From the NCBI GenBank assembly GCA_013791855.1, contig VMTA01000011.1:1-64000 (forward strand): a DNA stretch of 64,000 nucleotides. Direction: 5' to 3'. The DNA comes from Sideroxydans sp. Its GTDB lineage: Bacteria > Pseudomonadota > Gammaproteobacteria > Burkholderiales > Gallionellaceae. Position 1 is the stretch's first letter. Every line of letters begins with the position of its first letter. The translations under genes and the position numbers were made by a program. Under the pieces are notes generated by a model. The model was not told where the DNA came from. It worked only from the letters and a program-made list of their open reading frames with translations, and did no database searches. This document shows positions 33,845-43,629 of the stretch, piece by piece.

Positions 33845-36800
33845 ATGTCCAAACATGCCGCAATTTCCTCCACCCGCTTTAGCGCTTCGGTTGCGCCATC
33901 GCTTGCGACCGTCACCCCGCTTTCCAATCTATTCGCCTTGCCCCTGCTGATCGGCGCGATGCTGCTGGCGATCGCCACCAGCGCGCAAGCAGTGACCGAT
34001 ACATTCACCGCAAGCGGCACATGGACCGCCCCGGCCGGTGTCACCAGTGTCGATGTGGAAATGTGGGGCGGCGGCGGCGGCGGTGGCGGCGGCGAAGGGG
34101 ACAATTCGGACGGCGGCGGCGGCGGCGGTGGCGGTGCCTATTCCAGAACCACCACCGTCACGGTCGTACCCGGCACGACCTACACGGTGACTGTCGGCGC
34201 GGCAGGCACGGCTGGCGCAACGAATGGCACGGGTGGCACAGGTGGCGACTCCTGGTTCATCAACACCACGACCATCCTCGCCAAAGGCGGCACGGGCGGC
34301 TCGGCTCCTGTCTCGGATGCAGGCGGCGTCGCAGGTACGGGCGGCTCGGCAGCGGCAGGCGTGGGCGCCGTGAAATACTCGGGCGGCGACGGCGGCACCG
34401 GACGTGACAACGGTACAGGCCGGGGCGGCCCGGGCGGTTCCTCGGCGGGCACTGCATCCAACGGCACCACCGGTCCCAGCCCCTGGAGCACCTGTACTGC
34501 AGCAGCAGCGCCGACTGGCGGCGGCATAGGCGGCGATGGCGGCTGCGCCGATAGTGAGGATGGCTTTGCCCCTGCCTCGGGCAATGGCGGCGGCGGCGGC
34601 GGCGCGGCCGAAAGGAACACTCTGGGCGGCGCAGGCGCACCGGGTTTGGTGACCCTCACCTACACCACGGGCGGCGGATCCGGCTCCACCACATCCAACC
34701 CCACCCTGTGCGTGAACGATGCCAGCATCGGTTCGCGAGCCTGGAGCGGACTCTCCAATGTCACCGCACAAGACAATCTCTACGCAACGGCGACGGCTGC
34801 GAACAGCCTGATCACCAATTACCTTAAATGCACCGGCTACAACTTTGCCATCCCTGCCGGGGCGACCATCACCGGAATCTCCGTCGGACCTTGGGTGAAC
34901 GCCTCGCGCACCTTCACCGTGAACGCGATGCAGCTGGTGAAAGCCGATGTCATCCAGCCGACCAATCTTGCCACGGGCAACAACATCCCGAACGGCGGTG
35001 GTGCACTGCTCCCTGCCCCGACACAACTGGTGTTCGGTGATGCGGCCAACCTGTGGGGCAACACCTGGACTGCGGTCGACATCAACGCAGCAACGTTTGG
35101 TGCGGCTTTCGCTGCCCAGCGTGGTGCATTCACTTCAAGCCAGACTGTGGCCGTCGATGCCATGCCGATCACCGTCAGTTACACCCTGCCTGTGACGCAG
35201 ATCGCCGAATACCGCATGGATGAGTCGAGCTGGAACGGCACCAGCGGCGAAGTGGTCGACAGCATCTCGGCAAACAACGGCACCGGGATGGGTGCTGTGA
35301 CCACGGCAGCCAGCCTGGGCACCGGACAGGGCATCTGTAATGTAGGTGTGTTCGACGGTTCAAACGATTTCATCGCCGTTCCCACCTTGTTCAATCAGCT
35401 CAATGGCACGTTCACCCTGAGCGTCTGGCTCAACACCACGCAGCTCGGCAACGACACCGACTGGCAGGCACCCGGCATCACCGGTGTCGAGCAAAGCGGC
35501 GGGCAGGACGACATCTTCCTCGGCTGGCTGGATACCGTCGGCCGTATCGGATTCAACGTGAAGAACGACACCTCCTTCAAATCGACCAGCGTGGTCAGTG
35601 ACGGCAACTGGCATCACGTGGCGTTCACGCGCGACATGGGCACGGGCGTGACGCAGATCTACGTCGACGGCGTACTGGAAGGCACGCGCACCCAGCCGAC
35701 CGGACTAATCGGCAACAGCTTCGACGGCATCGGCAGGGTCTCGAACACCAGCGCGACACTCCCCATCTACTTCGCGGGCAAACTGGACGAATACAAAGTC
35801 TTCGCTTCCGTGCTTTCCGCATCGGCCATCGCCACCGGCTACAACAACGAGAAGGCAGGCAAGAACTGGGACGGCTCGGTGCGCGCATGTTCGTCCCTGC
35901 TGGACCACGTCAGCATCGATGCGCCCACGACCGCGATGGCCTTCTCCACCGTACCGGTGGTGATCTCTCCGCATACCGCCGCACACGTCGCCCTGACCGG
36001 CCAAACGGTAGTGCTCTCCACCAGCACCGGGGCGGGCGACTGGAGCATCGGCACGGGCACCGGCACCTTGACGCCGGGCGCCGCCAACAGCGGACAGGCG
36101 AGCTACACCTTCGGCGCGGGCGAAAGCGCGGCCTCCCTGTACTTCACCTATCAGGCCGCCGACACGGTCACTATCTACGTGGCCGACACGGGCGGCGTGG
36201 ATCTGCTGGCGAACACCCCCATAGCCGAACTCTCCAACACCATCACCTACTCGCTGGCCGGTTTCGCATTCACCGACAGTGCCTGTGTGCATAACATCGC
36301 ATTCGGCGCACCAGGGCAGACCTGCGCCGTACTCGCTTGGTCGCCGCAGGTGGCGGGCATCGATGTCGCCGATGTCTATATCACCGTGTTGAACTCGTCT
36401 GGCGTCCCTACCCGCCTCCACCCCGTGCAAGTGCGCACCCGCGACATGGCGTTCGCCTTGTCGTGCCATGACCCGGTAGCGAATGCCGGCATACAGGCGG
36501 CGTTCTCCGGCGTGACATTGCCGCTGTGTCAGGCGAACGGCGCGACACCCGCCAGCTGGTCTGCCACCACACTGAGCGCCAGCTTCCCCGGCGGCTCTCC
36601 CTCCGCCGGGCCTTACACATTCAACTACGCGGACGTCGGCAAGGTGGATCTGTGGATGCGCAACAGCGCCGCCACCGCACAGGTCGGCTCCACTGGACCA
36701 TTCGTCGTCGCCCCGCATCACTTCGGCATCTCCGCTGTCACTGCGGGACCGATCAAGGCAGGCAATGATTTCTCCGCGACAGTGACCGCTTACAACAGCG

Positions 36801-37993
36801 CAGCCACCGCCACGCCGAACTTCGGCAAGGAGGAAACACCGGAAAGCGTGACGATCACGTTCAGCAAATGTCAGCCCACCGGCACCTCTTCGTCCGCTGG
36901 CACATTCAGCTCCGGCACGATCCCCGCCTTTGCAAATGGCGCAACGACTGTCGGCACACTCAACTGGAGCGAGGTCGGCAACGGCGACCTGACCGCGACA
37001 CTGGGCAGTGGCAGCTATCTGTTGTCCGGCCTCACCGCCAGCGGCAACACCAGTGCCAGCGGCATCGTGTGCGATAACGGCACCGGCACAGCCATCGCAG
37101 GCACAGTCGGCAACTTCGTACCGCACCATTTCAACACCTATGTGATCGCACCGATGACGACTTGCCCGACCGGACAGTCTTGCCCCGTGGCAGGCTGGGC
37201 TTACTCCGGGCAGACACTCACGGTCAACGTCAGTGCGGCGAACGCCAGCGATGCCATCACCGTGAACTACGACGGCACGGCAAACACTTCGCCCAATTTC
37301 GCCAAAGCCGTGACATTGACGGCTTGGGATGCAGCGGGCAGCACCACCACACAGGACCCGCCAGCCGCCGATCCCGGCGCACTGTCGAGTGCCAGCGTCG
37401 CGGCCGGCGCATTCAACCAGGGCAGCACCATCCTCGGCACACCGGCGGCACCGGCCTACACCTTCGCCATCTCGCCTACCGCACCGACCGACATCTACCT
37501 GCGTGCAGCGGATGCCGATGCCAGCTCGCTGCGCAGCGTGCCCGCCACCTCCATCGAAGGCGGGGTGAAGGTCGTCAGCGGACGCATCAAGATCAGCAAC
37601 AACTACGGTTCGGAATTGCTGCCGCTCACGATGAATGTGACCGCGCAGTTCTACGGTGGCGCGAACTGGTTGACGAGCAACACGGACGATGCGACCTCGT
37701 TCAACAGCGCACTCAGCACGGCAGGCGGCAACGTGGTCGTCTCCAATCTCGTGGGAATGGGTGGCGCAGTGGTCATCAAAGCACCCGCCACCGACACCAT
37801 GACTGACGGCGTACGCGCCATTACGGTGAATGCACCCGGCGTACCGGGCAGTGTCGATCTCAGCCTGAATGCACCAAGCTATCTGCTGACCGGCAGCAAC
37901 GGCGCGGCAGTGGATCCAAGCATCCCGGGGCGCGCCACGTTCGGCATCTACAAAGGGAATGACGCCTTCATCTACCAGCGCGAGGCTTACTAA
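33845..37993 (+). CDS. MshQ-like large secreted protein with Gly-rich and LamG domains (DUF6701)
   Basis: The 1382-residue protein starts with a long signal peptide ending near ATSAQA. A very glycine-rich, repetitive region follows (about 60-280), then a LamG/concanavalin-like domain (about 460-660, IAEYRMDESSWNG to YFAGKLDEYKVF), Ig-like stretches, and a C-terminal DUF6701 region ending in KGNDAFIYQREAY, as in MSHA-biogenesis MshQ proteins. It is probably a surface adhesin or pilus accessory. No other msh gene is near. I chose the ATG at 33845 because it gives a signal peptide directly. Confidence 0.85.
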   Translation: MSKHAAISSTRFSASVAPSLATVTPLSNLFALPLLIGAMLLAIATSAQAVTDTFTASGTWTAPAGVTSVDVEMWGGGGGGGGGEGDNSDGGGGGGGGAYSRTTTVTVVPGTTYTVTVGAAGTAGATNGTGGTGGDSWFINTTTILAKGGTGGSAPVSDAGGVAGTGGSAAAGVGAVKYSGGDGGTGRDNGTGRGGPGGSSAGTASNGTTGPSPWSTCTAAAAPTGGGIGGDGGCADSEDGFAPASGNGGGGGGAAERNTLGGAGAPGLVTLTYTTGGGSGSTTSNPTLCVNDASIGSRAWSGLSNVTAQDNLYATATAANSLITNYLKCTGYNFAIPAGATITGISVGPWVNASRTFTVNAMQLVKADVIQPTNLATGNNIPNGGGALLPAPTQLVFGDAANLWGNTWTAVDINAATFGAAFAAQRGAFTSSQTVAVDAMPITVSYTLPVTQIAEYRMDESSWNGTSGEVVDSISANNGTGMGAVTTAASLGTGQGICNVGVFDGSNDFIAVPTLFNQLNGTFTLSVWLNTTQLGNDTDWQAPGITGVEQSGGQDDIFLGWLDTVGRIGFNVKNDTSFKSTSVVSDGNWHHVAFTRDMGTGVTQIYVDGVLEGTRTQPTGLIGNSFDGIGRVSNTSATLPIYFAGKLDEYKVFASVLSASAIATGYNNEKAGKNWDGSVRACSSLLDHVSIDAPTTAMAFSTVPVVISPHTAAHVALTGQTVVLSTSTGAGDWSIGTGTGTLTPGAANSGQASYTFGAGESAASLYFTYQAADTVTIYVADTGGVDLLANTPIAELSNTITYSLAGFAFTDSACVHNIAFGAPGQTCAVLAWSPQVAGIDVADVYITVLNSSGVPTRLHPVQVRTRDMAFALSCHDPVANAGIQAAFSGVTLPLCQANGATPASWSATTLSASFPGGSPSAGPYTFNYADVGKVDLWMRNSAATAQVGSTGPFVVAPHHFGISAVTAGPIKAGNDFSATVTAYNSAATATPNFGKEETPESVTITFSKCQPTGTSSSAGTFSSGTIPAFANGATTVGTLNWSEVGNGDLTATLGSGSYLLSGLTASGNTSASGIVCDNGTGTAIAGTVGNFVPHHFNTYVIAPMTTCPTGQSCPVAGWAYSGQTLTVNVSAANASDAITVNYDGTANTSPNFAKAVTLTAWDAAGSTTTQDPPAADPGALSSASVAAGAFNQGSTILGTPAAPAYTFAISPTAPTDIYLRAADADASSLRSVPATSIEGGVKVVSGRIKISNNYGSELLPLTMNVTAQFYGGANWLTSNTDDATSFNSALSTAGGNVVVSNLVGMGGAVVIKAPATDTMTDGVRAITVNAPGVPGSVDLSLNAPSYLLTGSNGAAVDPSIPGRATFGIYKGNDAFIYQREAY

Positions 37994-38029
37994 GTCGCGC
38001 GCCTCGCGATGATCGCCGCACGCTGAAAG

Positions 38030-38058
38030 CACAAGACCCGCCGATGGCGGGTCTTGTG
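38030..38058. terminator. Bidirectional terminator-like hairpin
   Basis: CACAAGACCCGCC-GAT-GGCGGGTCTTGTG is a perfect stem of 13 base pairs between the convergent MshQ-like gene and a methyltransferase gene. A short T-rich tail follows on the plus strand. Confidence 0.75.
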
Positions 38059-38094
38059 TTTCAGATAGCAACTATTTTCAGCGCGATCCTGCCG

Positions 38095-38715
38095 TCACGA
38101 GACTGTCCGGCGGCAATAACAATAGACGAACTGCTGCACCTTGCCTGCCGGGGTGTGGTGCGCTTCCTTAGCGTGTTTCAACAACGTGAAGGCTTCGCCG
38201 AACTGGTCGTGCAATTCTTCGGGGCGATAGCGCATCACCGGCAAGCCGCTGCATTCCAGCGGACCATCCTCGGCAAAGGTCGCCACGATCACATGCCCAC
38301 CCGGCTTCACCGAACGGAACACGGTCTGCACATATGCTTCACGTTGCTCTGGTGTGGTGAGGAAGTGGAACACCGCACGGTCATGCCAGATTTCGTAACG
38401 CTTGGCAGGCAGATCCACCTCGGTGATGTCGGCCTCGATCCAGCGCACCATTGATTCATCCTTACCCAGTCGCTGGCGTGCTGCTTCCATGGCATGCGCC
38501 GAAAGATCGAGTACGGTGAGGTCGTTGTAACCATTGGCCAGCAGATCATCCACCAACGTCGATGCACCACCGCCGACATCGATGATGCCCGCATCCTTGT
38601 CCACGCCCGTGGCGCGGATCAGATCTAGCGAGAGCGCGGCATGCGGCTGAAACCAACTCACCGCGTCAGTTGATTTGGTCGTATAGACTTCTTCCCAGTG
38701 CTGTTTCGGCTGCAT
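38095..38715 (-). CDS. Class I SAM-dependent methyltransferase
   Basis: The 206-residue protein has GIIDVGGGASTLVDDLL (motif I), LTVLDLSAHAMEAARQRLG (motif II) and SVKPGGHVIVATFAEDGP (motif IV). The N-terminus MQPKQHWEEVYTTKSTDAVSWFQPH is that of a group of small-molecule methyltransferases found widely in bacteria. The substrate is unknown. A stem-loop terminator follows its stop; hemF lies 20 bases upstream on the same strand. Confidence 0.85.
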   Translation of the reverse strand: MQPKQHWEEVYTTKSTDAVSWFQPHAALSLDLIRATGVDKDAGIIDVGGGASTLVDDLLANGYNDLTVLDLSAHAMEAARQRLGKDESMVRWIEADITEVDLPAKRYEIWHDRAVFHFLTTPEQREAYVQTVFRSVKPGGHVIVATFAEDGPLECSGLPVMRYRPEELHDQFGEAFTLLKHAKEAHHTPAGKVQQFVYCYCRRTVS

Positions 38716-38735
38716 GCTGACCTCCTATCGGAAGA

Positions 38736-39659
38736 TTAAATCCAGTCTTTGGGGACTAGGTACTTGTCGTACAACTCCGCTTCCGGCGTGCCGTCTTCCG
38801 GGTGCCAGTCATAGCGCCATTTCACCAACGGCGGCATGGACAGCAGGATGGATTCGGTGCGGCCGTTCGATTGTAGACCGAAGATGGTGCCACGGTCGAT
38901 GACCAGATTGAATTCCACATAGCGCCCGCGACGATACAACTGGAAGTCGCGCTCGCGCTCGCCGTAAGGCGTGTCCTTGCGCTTCTCCAGCAGCGGCACA
39001 TAGGCCGACAGGTAATGGTCACCCACGCTCTGCTGGATGGCGAAGCAGGAATCGAAATCCGGCTCGGAAAGGTCGTCGAAGAAGATGCCGCCCACACCGC
39101 GCGGCTCGTTGCGATGCTTGAGGAAGAAATACTCGTCGCACCATTTCTTGTACTTCGCATGCAGCGATGCATCGAACGGTGCCAGCGAGTTCTTGCAGAT
39201 CTGGTGGAAGTGCACCGCATCTTCCTCGAATCCGTAGTAAGGCGTGAGGTCCATGCCGCCGCCAAACCAGAACACCTTCTCGCCATTCGGTTTGTGCGCC
39301 ATGAACATGCGCACGTTGGCATGCGAGGTGGGCGCATAAGGATTGCGCGGATGCATCACCAGCGACACGCCCATCGCCTCCCACGAGCAACCGGCCAGCT
39401 CGGGACGATGCGCGGTAGCGGAAGCAGGCATCTTGTCGCCCTGCACATGCGAGAACGCCACACCGCCGCGCTCCAGCACATTGCCTTCCTCGATGATGCA
39501 GCTGATGCCCTCGCCCTTGCCGATGCCGCCCGAACCCGTGGCGCGGGTCCACTTGTCGCGGATGAATTTCTTGCCGTCCACTTGTTCCAGACGGTCAACG
39601 ATCAGCTCCTGCAGTTCCAGCAGGTAGGTCTTTACGGCGTTGGGATCAACATTGCTCAT
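38736..39659 (-). CDS. hemF: HemF, aerobic coproporphyrinogen III oxidase
   Basis: The 307-residue oxygen-dependent enzyme decarboxylates coproporphyrinogen III to protoporphyrinogen IX in haem synthesis. Family signatures are clear: [57 protein letters not shown] and [31 protein letters not shown]. The ATG at 39659 has a GGAG site 8 bases upstream. An oxygen-requiring haem enzyme fits an aerobic or microaerobic lifestyle. Confidence 0.97.
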   Translation of the reverse strand: MSNVDPNAVKTYLLELQELIVDRLEQVDGKKFIRDKWTRATGSGGIGKGEGISCIIEEGNVLERGGVAFSHVQGDKMPASATAHRPELAGCSWEAMGVSLVMHPRNPYAPTSHANVRMFMAHKPNGEKVFWFGGGMDLTPYYGFEEDAVHFHQICKNSLAPFDASLHAKYKKWCDEYFFLKHRNEPRGVGGIFFDDLSEPDFDSCFAIQQSVGDHYLSAYVPLLEKRKDTPYGERERDFQLYRRGRYVEFNLVIDRGTIFGLQSNGRTESILLSMPPLVKWRYDWHPEDGTPEAELYDKYLVPKDWI

Positions 39660-39677
39660 GCACTTCTCCAATTGCGT

Positions 39678-40238
39678 TTACGAACGCAGGATTCTATCAC
39701 CGGCCCACGCCTTGATCGTCGAAGGACGTTTGCGTTTGCCCACCCGACCGCGCAATACCCACACGCGCTTACCGAACATGCGCTGGCACTCTGCATAGGT
39801 CTTCGCCGCACGCATGCCGCTGCGGTTCGCACTGGTCGACACCAGCGCGCTATCCACACTACGGCACAGCTGCCGCGCAAACGGATGCGCCGTCAGCCGC
39901 ACCGCCAGCGAGTCATGCACCCCGCGCAGCCAGCGCGGGCACGATGGTTTCGCCGGCATCAGATAAGTCACCGCCTGCGCACCATCCTGCTGCAATCGCA
40001 ACTGTTCCGCTGCCGTGAGCGGCTGAATGTATGGCTCAACCTGATGATAATCCGACGCGATGAGGATCAAGCCCTTCTTCTGGGGGCGCTGCTTCAGCTT
40101 CAGGATGCGCTGCACCGCGCGCCGATTGCGCGGATCGCAGCCGAGGCCGTAGCAGGACTCGGTGGGATAAGCGATCACGCCACCGCGTTTGAGGTGGGCG
40201 GCGAGCGAACGAGAGGAGATGTGCCGCGCTGATGACAT
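39678..40238 (-). CDS. tsaC: TsaC/YrdC, threonylcarbamoyl-AMP synthase
   Basis: The 186-residue YrdC-domain protein has the N-terminal GGVIAYPTESCYGLGCDPRN and ILKLKQRPQKKGLILIA patterns and the SALVSTSANRSG nucleotide-binding segment. It makes threonylcarbamoyl-AMP from threonine, bicarbonate and ATP for the t6A37 modification of tRNA. The length is that of short TsaC. hemF follows 19 bases downstream, as in many proteobacteria where the two are neighbours. Confidence 0.92.
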   Translation of the reverse strand: MSSARHISSRSLAAHLKRGGVIAYPTESCYGLGCDPRNRRAVQRILKLKQRPQKKGLILIASDYHQVEPYIQPLTAAEQLRLQQDGAQAVTYLMPAKPSCPRWLRGVHDSLAVRLTAHPFARQLCRSVDSALVSTSANRSGMRAAKTYAECQRMFGKRVWVLRGRVGKRKRPSTIKAWAGDRILRS

Positions 40239-40379
40239 GGTTTCAGTGTGTTGAGGATCTGCGCGACCGCCCTTAAACAAGGCGACCGCATGACGCGCGC
40301 AATCATACCGAAATTGCAGACAGCCGTACCGCGCTACAATGCGCCCCCCGGCTCGCCGCCGAACTTTCCGAGCAAGCGC

Positions 40380-40586
40380 ATGACTGACGAACGCCTCATC
40401 CACATCGAAGAAAAGATCACCTTCCAGGAAGACCAGATCGACGAACTGAACAAGACGGTCTACCAGCAACAACAAAGACTGGAACGGCTTGAAGAGTTCT
40501 GCAGGGAACTCGCCGGACAGATCCGCTCGCTATCCGAAGCCGGCAATGCAGGCCCGACAGCGAATGAAAGACCGCCGCATTATTGA
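40380..40586 (+). CDS. slyX: SlyX-family coiled-coil protein
   Basis: The 68-residue protein is a short coiled coil (RLIHIEEKITFQEDQIDELNKTVYQQQQRLERLEEFCRE is its heptad-rich core, here split by eye at residues 5-43) and ends in RPPHY, the conserved SlyX tail. Its function is unknown. The ATG at 40380 is chosen because the coil begins there; upstream frame codons are not SlyX-like. Confidence 0.9.
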   Translation: MTDERLIHIEEKITFQEDQIDELNKTVYQQQQRLERLEEFCRELAGQIRSLSEAGNAGPTANERPPHY

Positions 40587-40643
40587 CAGAACCGATCGTC
40601 GTTATCATGGCGGCACCCGTCTCGACACCTCGATACAAACACC

Positions 40644-41102
40644 ATGCTCAACAAACTGAACGAATTCTTCTCGACCCTGATTACCCCGGCCAACGATACA
40701 CCGCGCCCCGAACACACCCTGCAACTCGCCACCGCCGTGCTGATGATAGAAGTCATGCGCGCAGATGCCCAAAGCACCGATACAGAGCGCGCAACAGTAT
40801 TGCGCATTCTCAAGGAACGGTTCCAGCTCAGCGACAGCGAAGTGCAACAACTCTCTGCACTAGGCCAGCAGACCGCGCAACAAGCTCACGACCTGCACCA
40901 ATTCACCTCGCTCATCCACCGCGAACTGGGGCGAGAAGAAAGGGGCCGCATCGTCGAATACATGTGGCAAGTCGCCTATGCCGACCGCCACATCAGTGCT
41001 CACGAGAACCACCTCATGCGCCGAATGACCGACCTGCTCCACATCTCGCAGGCTGACTACATCGCCGCGAAGATGCGCGCCAAACCGGCGGATATGGAAT
41101 AG
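40644..41102 (+). CDS. TerB-like protein
   Basis: The 152-residue protein is a stand-alone TerB-like helical domain (LQLATAVLMIEVMRADAQSTDTERATVLRIL and VEYMWQVAYADRHISAHENHLMRRMTDLL), with the paired acidic residues that bind metal in TerB. Such proteins occur widely without any tellurite operon and are of unknown role. The gene lies 57 bases after slyX and may be on the same transcript. Confidence 0.85.
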   Translation: MLNKLNEFFSTLITPANDTPRPEHTLQLATAVLMIEVMRADAQSTDTERATVLRILKERFQLSDSEVQQLSALGQQTAQQAHDLHQFTSLIHRELGREERGRIVEYMWQVAYADRHISAHENHLMRRMTDLLHISQADYIAAKMRAKPADME

Positions 41103-41550
41103 ACGCTACCTGTTTCTGGCTGAATCAATGCGCATCGTCCGATTTTCTTCACCGGCGATACCGTGATTTACAGAGTGGAATCAGCGCCCTGACTCCGAGC
41201 TGCATACATGAGAAAAATACTCGATTGAATGTGCCCAGCAAGGGGTGTATAAAATAATCGTAGTCGCAACAAACGAGCATGAACGCCAACCCGAAGAAGG
41301 GAGCAGCTTATCGACCCCGCGATGATTCCTCACAATTAGACGCAACACCAATCAGCCTGACAGGCTGAACGCTTCGGCAACCCATGATGCCGACATAAAG
41401 ATAACGCCGCATAGATGCGGCGTTTGCTTTTGAGCGTTTCAAAATATTCAAAGTGCCCAGCAAGACAAGGCGCGATCGATCCATTGCGTCGGAGTTTGGA
41501 TTTATAGAGGTTCCCTTTAGAATGCGCCCCCCGCCATCACCCCGAACACC
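41103..41550. other. 448-base gap with two hairpins; possible small RNA
   Basis: No convincing protein gene is seen; a 29-codon frame starting ATGAACGCC near 41280 is weak. Hairpin TCAGCCTG-A-CAGGCTGA lies at 41352-41368 and a rho-independent-type terminator at 41403-41430. The terminator is 300 bases after the TerB-like stop, so the gap could be a long 3' UTR or hold a small RNA. Confidence 0.45.
41403..41430 (+). terminator. Rho-independent-type terminator
   Basis: AACGCCGCAT-AG-ATGCGGCGTT forms a 10-base-pair stem followed by TGCTTTT. Nearly the same stem occurs at 44308-44327. Confidence 0.75.
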
Positions 41551-42486
41551 ATGCGCCTGATTCTTGCCCCAATGGATGGCCTTGCCGACCATAGCCTGCG
41601 CGACATCCTGACGCGGCTCGGCGGCATCGACCTGTGCGTGGCGGAATTTGTGCGGGTGACGAACCATCTGCTCAACAGAAGAACCTTTCTCAACACCGTG
41701 CCGGAACTGGAACGCGGCGGCTGCACACGGGCCGGCGTCCCGGTGCGTGTGCAATTGCTGGGCAGCGATCCGGTCTGCCTCGCGGAGAATGCCGCCTTTG
41801 CCGCCTCACTCGGCGCACCGGGTATCGACCTCAACTTCGGCTGCCCCTCCCCGCTGGTGAATCGGAACGGCGGCGGCGCGGTGCTGCTCCAGTTCCCCGA
41901 GCAGATCCACGCCATCGTCGCCGCCACCCGCCGGGCCGTACCACCACACATCCCCGTCACCGCCAAGATGCGCCTCGGCTTGGAAGACACCTCGCTCACG
42001 CTGGATTGTGCCCGCGCCATCGAAGCGGGCGGCGCCGACGAGCTCATCGTCCATGCCCGCACCCGTGCCGACCGCTACCGGCCCCCCGCGCGCTGGGAAT
42101 GGCTCGCCCAGATCCGCGAGACCGTAAAATTGCCGGTGGTCGCCAACGGCGAAGTGTGGACACCGCAGGACTATCAAAACATCCGCCAGGTCAGCGGCTG
42201 CACCGACGTCATGATCGGGCGCGGCGCCATCATCCGCCCTGACCTCATGCATCGCATCAAAACCGGCGACGAAGCCATGCCCTGGCCGGCGCTGCAAGGT
42301 TGGGTGATCGATTACTACGAACAGCTCGTCGCCAGAATGGACCCGAGGCACGCGCCGGGCATGATCAAGAAATGGCTGGGCATGATGCGCACCGCCTACC
42401 CGGAAGCAGAGACCCTGCACAGCAACATGCGCACCGAACACGATCCGATCGTGGTGGGGAAGATACTGGCAAGTATCCAGCGTTGA
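41551..42486 (+). CDS. dusC: DusC, tRNA-dihydrouridine synthase C
   Basis: The 311-residue flavoenzyme reduces uridine 16 in tRNA. It has LAPMDGLADHSLRDIL, LNFGCPSPLVNRNGGGAVLL with the catalytic cysteine, VTAKMRLGLEDTS and the FMN-binding ADELIVHARTRADRY. The MDGLAD start and the PSPLVNR loop separate DusC from DusA and DusB; a DusB gene is also present at 56.2-57.2 kb. Confidence 0.94.
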   Translation: MRLILAPMDGLADHSLRDILTRLGGIDLCVAEFVRVTNHLLNRRTFLNTVPELERGGCTRAGVPVRVQLLGSDPVCLAENAAFAASLGAPGIDLNFGCPSPLVNRNGGGAVLLQFPEQIHAIVAATRRAVPPHIPVTAKMRLGLEDTSLTLDCARAIEAGGADELIVHARTRADRYRPPARWEWLAQIRETVKLPVVANGEVWTPQDYQNIRQVSGCTDVMIGRGAIIRPDLMHRIKTGDEAMPWPALQGWVIDYYEQLVARMDPRHAPGMIKKWLGMMRTAYPEAETLHSNMRTEHDPIVVGKILASIQR

Positions 42487-42550
42487 TCGGGATGCTTCAG
42501 TCGAAACGACAGCGAAGGTCTTACACCTTTAAGCGAAAGCAGTTTCTCTA

Positions 42551-43057
42551 CTACTGACTGTCCACCCACCAGTGCGCGAACCAGTCGGTCAACGCGCGGC
42601 TCTCGCCGAGACCGGCGAGGCTCTGATCGATGGCATCGTGATTGCCCCACACCACATCGGCCAAGGCGCCATCTGCCTCACGGATCTCGATGTCCTGACA
42701 ATAAAGACCTTTCTCGCGCTGCACGTAATAACCGTAGGTGCGGCACGCCACCGGGCGCTGGGAATAGACAGGACAGGTGCCGGCAACAAGATCCAGCATC
42801 GGACAAGTTATGGGGCGCGACCGCTGATTTCTCAGGGCAGTCATCTTGATGTGGATCGCCTGCAAGTGTTCCGGCGGCAGAATGACCAGCCCCTCACGCA
42901 GTAGATCCCATTCTGCTGATGTCAGTTGCGGCACCTCGGCAAGCTGCTGACAACAACCATCGCAACCCTTGCCGCACAACCAGTCGGCGTGATCCTCCCG
43001 GATGGTTTGTACGCGCTCGGCGATATCTTCATGGAGTTGGATCAGTGTGGTCATCAT
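42551..43057 (-). CDS. YkgJ-type cysteine-cluster protein
   Basis: The 168-residue protein has an N-terminal C-x3-C-x2-CC set (CGKGCDGCCQQ) and later cysteines in ITCPMLDLVAGTCPVYSQRPVACRTYG, the pattern of the YkgJ/CxxCxxCC family thought to bind zinc or an Fe-S cluster. The role is unknown. The ATG at 43057 is followed by a second ATG; either may be used. Confidence 0.85.
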   Translation of the reverse strand: MMTTLIQLHEDIAERVQTIREDHADWLCGKGCDGCCQQLAEVPQLTSAEWDLLREGLVILPPEHLQAIHIKMTALRNQRSRPITCPMLDLVAGTCPVYSQRPVACRTYGYYVQREKGLYCQDIEIREADGALADVVWGNHDAIDQSLAGLGESRALTDWFAHWWVDSQ

Positions 43058-43161
43058 GGATCGTCTGAATCTTACCGGCTCGACTTGTTGGGGTACGAGA
43101 AGAGCAGGCATTTATTGGGAACAAATTTTCTCGAAGCAATGGCGCGCAGCGCCAGCGTCAC

Positions 43162-43512
43162 CTAAAGTATTTCGAGCACATTCTCAGGCGGTCTGCCAAT
43201 CGCCGCCCTGTCGCCATTGATGACGATCGGACGTTCCAGCAGCTTCGGGTTGGCTGAAATGATGTTCAGCCATTCAGCATCTGATCGATCATCTGCCGGG
43301 GAAATGCCGAGCGCCTTTGCGTCATCCTCATTGAAGCGGATGACATCCTTGGCACCTTTGCCCAGCTTGACCAGCACCCCGGCCAGCATCGCAGCTGTAG
43401 GCGCGACTTCCAGATAGTGGATCAGCTCCGGCTCGATTCCTTTTTCCTGCAGCAAAGCCAAGGTCGCCCTGCACTTGCTACATTTGGGGTTGTAATACAT
43501 TGATACGCTCAT
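43162..43512 (-). CDS. ArsC/Spx-family thioredoxin-fold reductase
   Basis: The 116-residue protein has YYNPKCSKCRATLALL with the active Cys near residue 11, then FNEDDAKALG and RPIVINGDRAAIGRPPENVL, which is the ArsC fold (YfgD type). A second cysteine three residues after the first (CSKC) differs from classical ArsC. Arsenate reduction is possible, but YfgD-like members have no proven role. It is the only arsenic-linked gene here. Confidence 0.87.
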   Translation of the reverse strand: MSVSMYYNPKCSKCRATLALLQEKGIEPELIHYLEVAPTAAMLAGVLVKLGKGAKDVIRFNEDDAKALGISPADDRSDAEWLNIISANPKLLERPIVINGDRAAIGRPPENVLEIL

Positions 43513-43629
43513 GTGCTTCCTTGTTCTTTTCGCAAAACAAATCGGGGATCGGACCATGGGGTCTCATCGGCATGAATCATAACCTGTCACTCAAATAACA
43601 CGCATTCATATCAAGCTAAAATACCCCGC

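Noticed and set aside
35705-38071. 788-codon minus-strand frame
   Set aside because: It is the shadow of the MshQ-like gene, caused by its GC-rich codon use; it has no ribosome site and a biased, alanine/arginine/glycine-rich composition.
40644-41102. Tellurite resistance operon
   Set aside because: Only a lone TerB-like domain is present; terC, terD and terZ are absent.
43162-43512. Arsenic resistance locus
   Set aside because: No arsR, arsB or acr3 gene accompanies the ArsC-like protein, and its active site is of the YfgD type.
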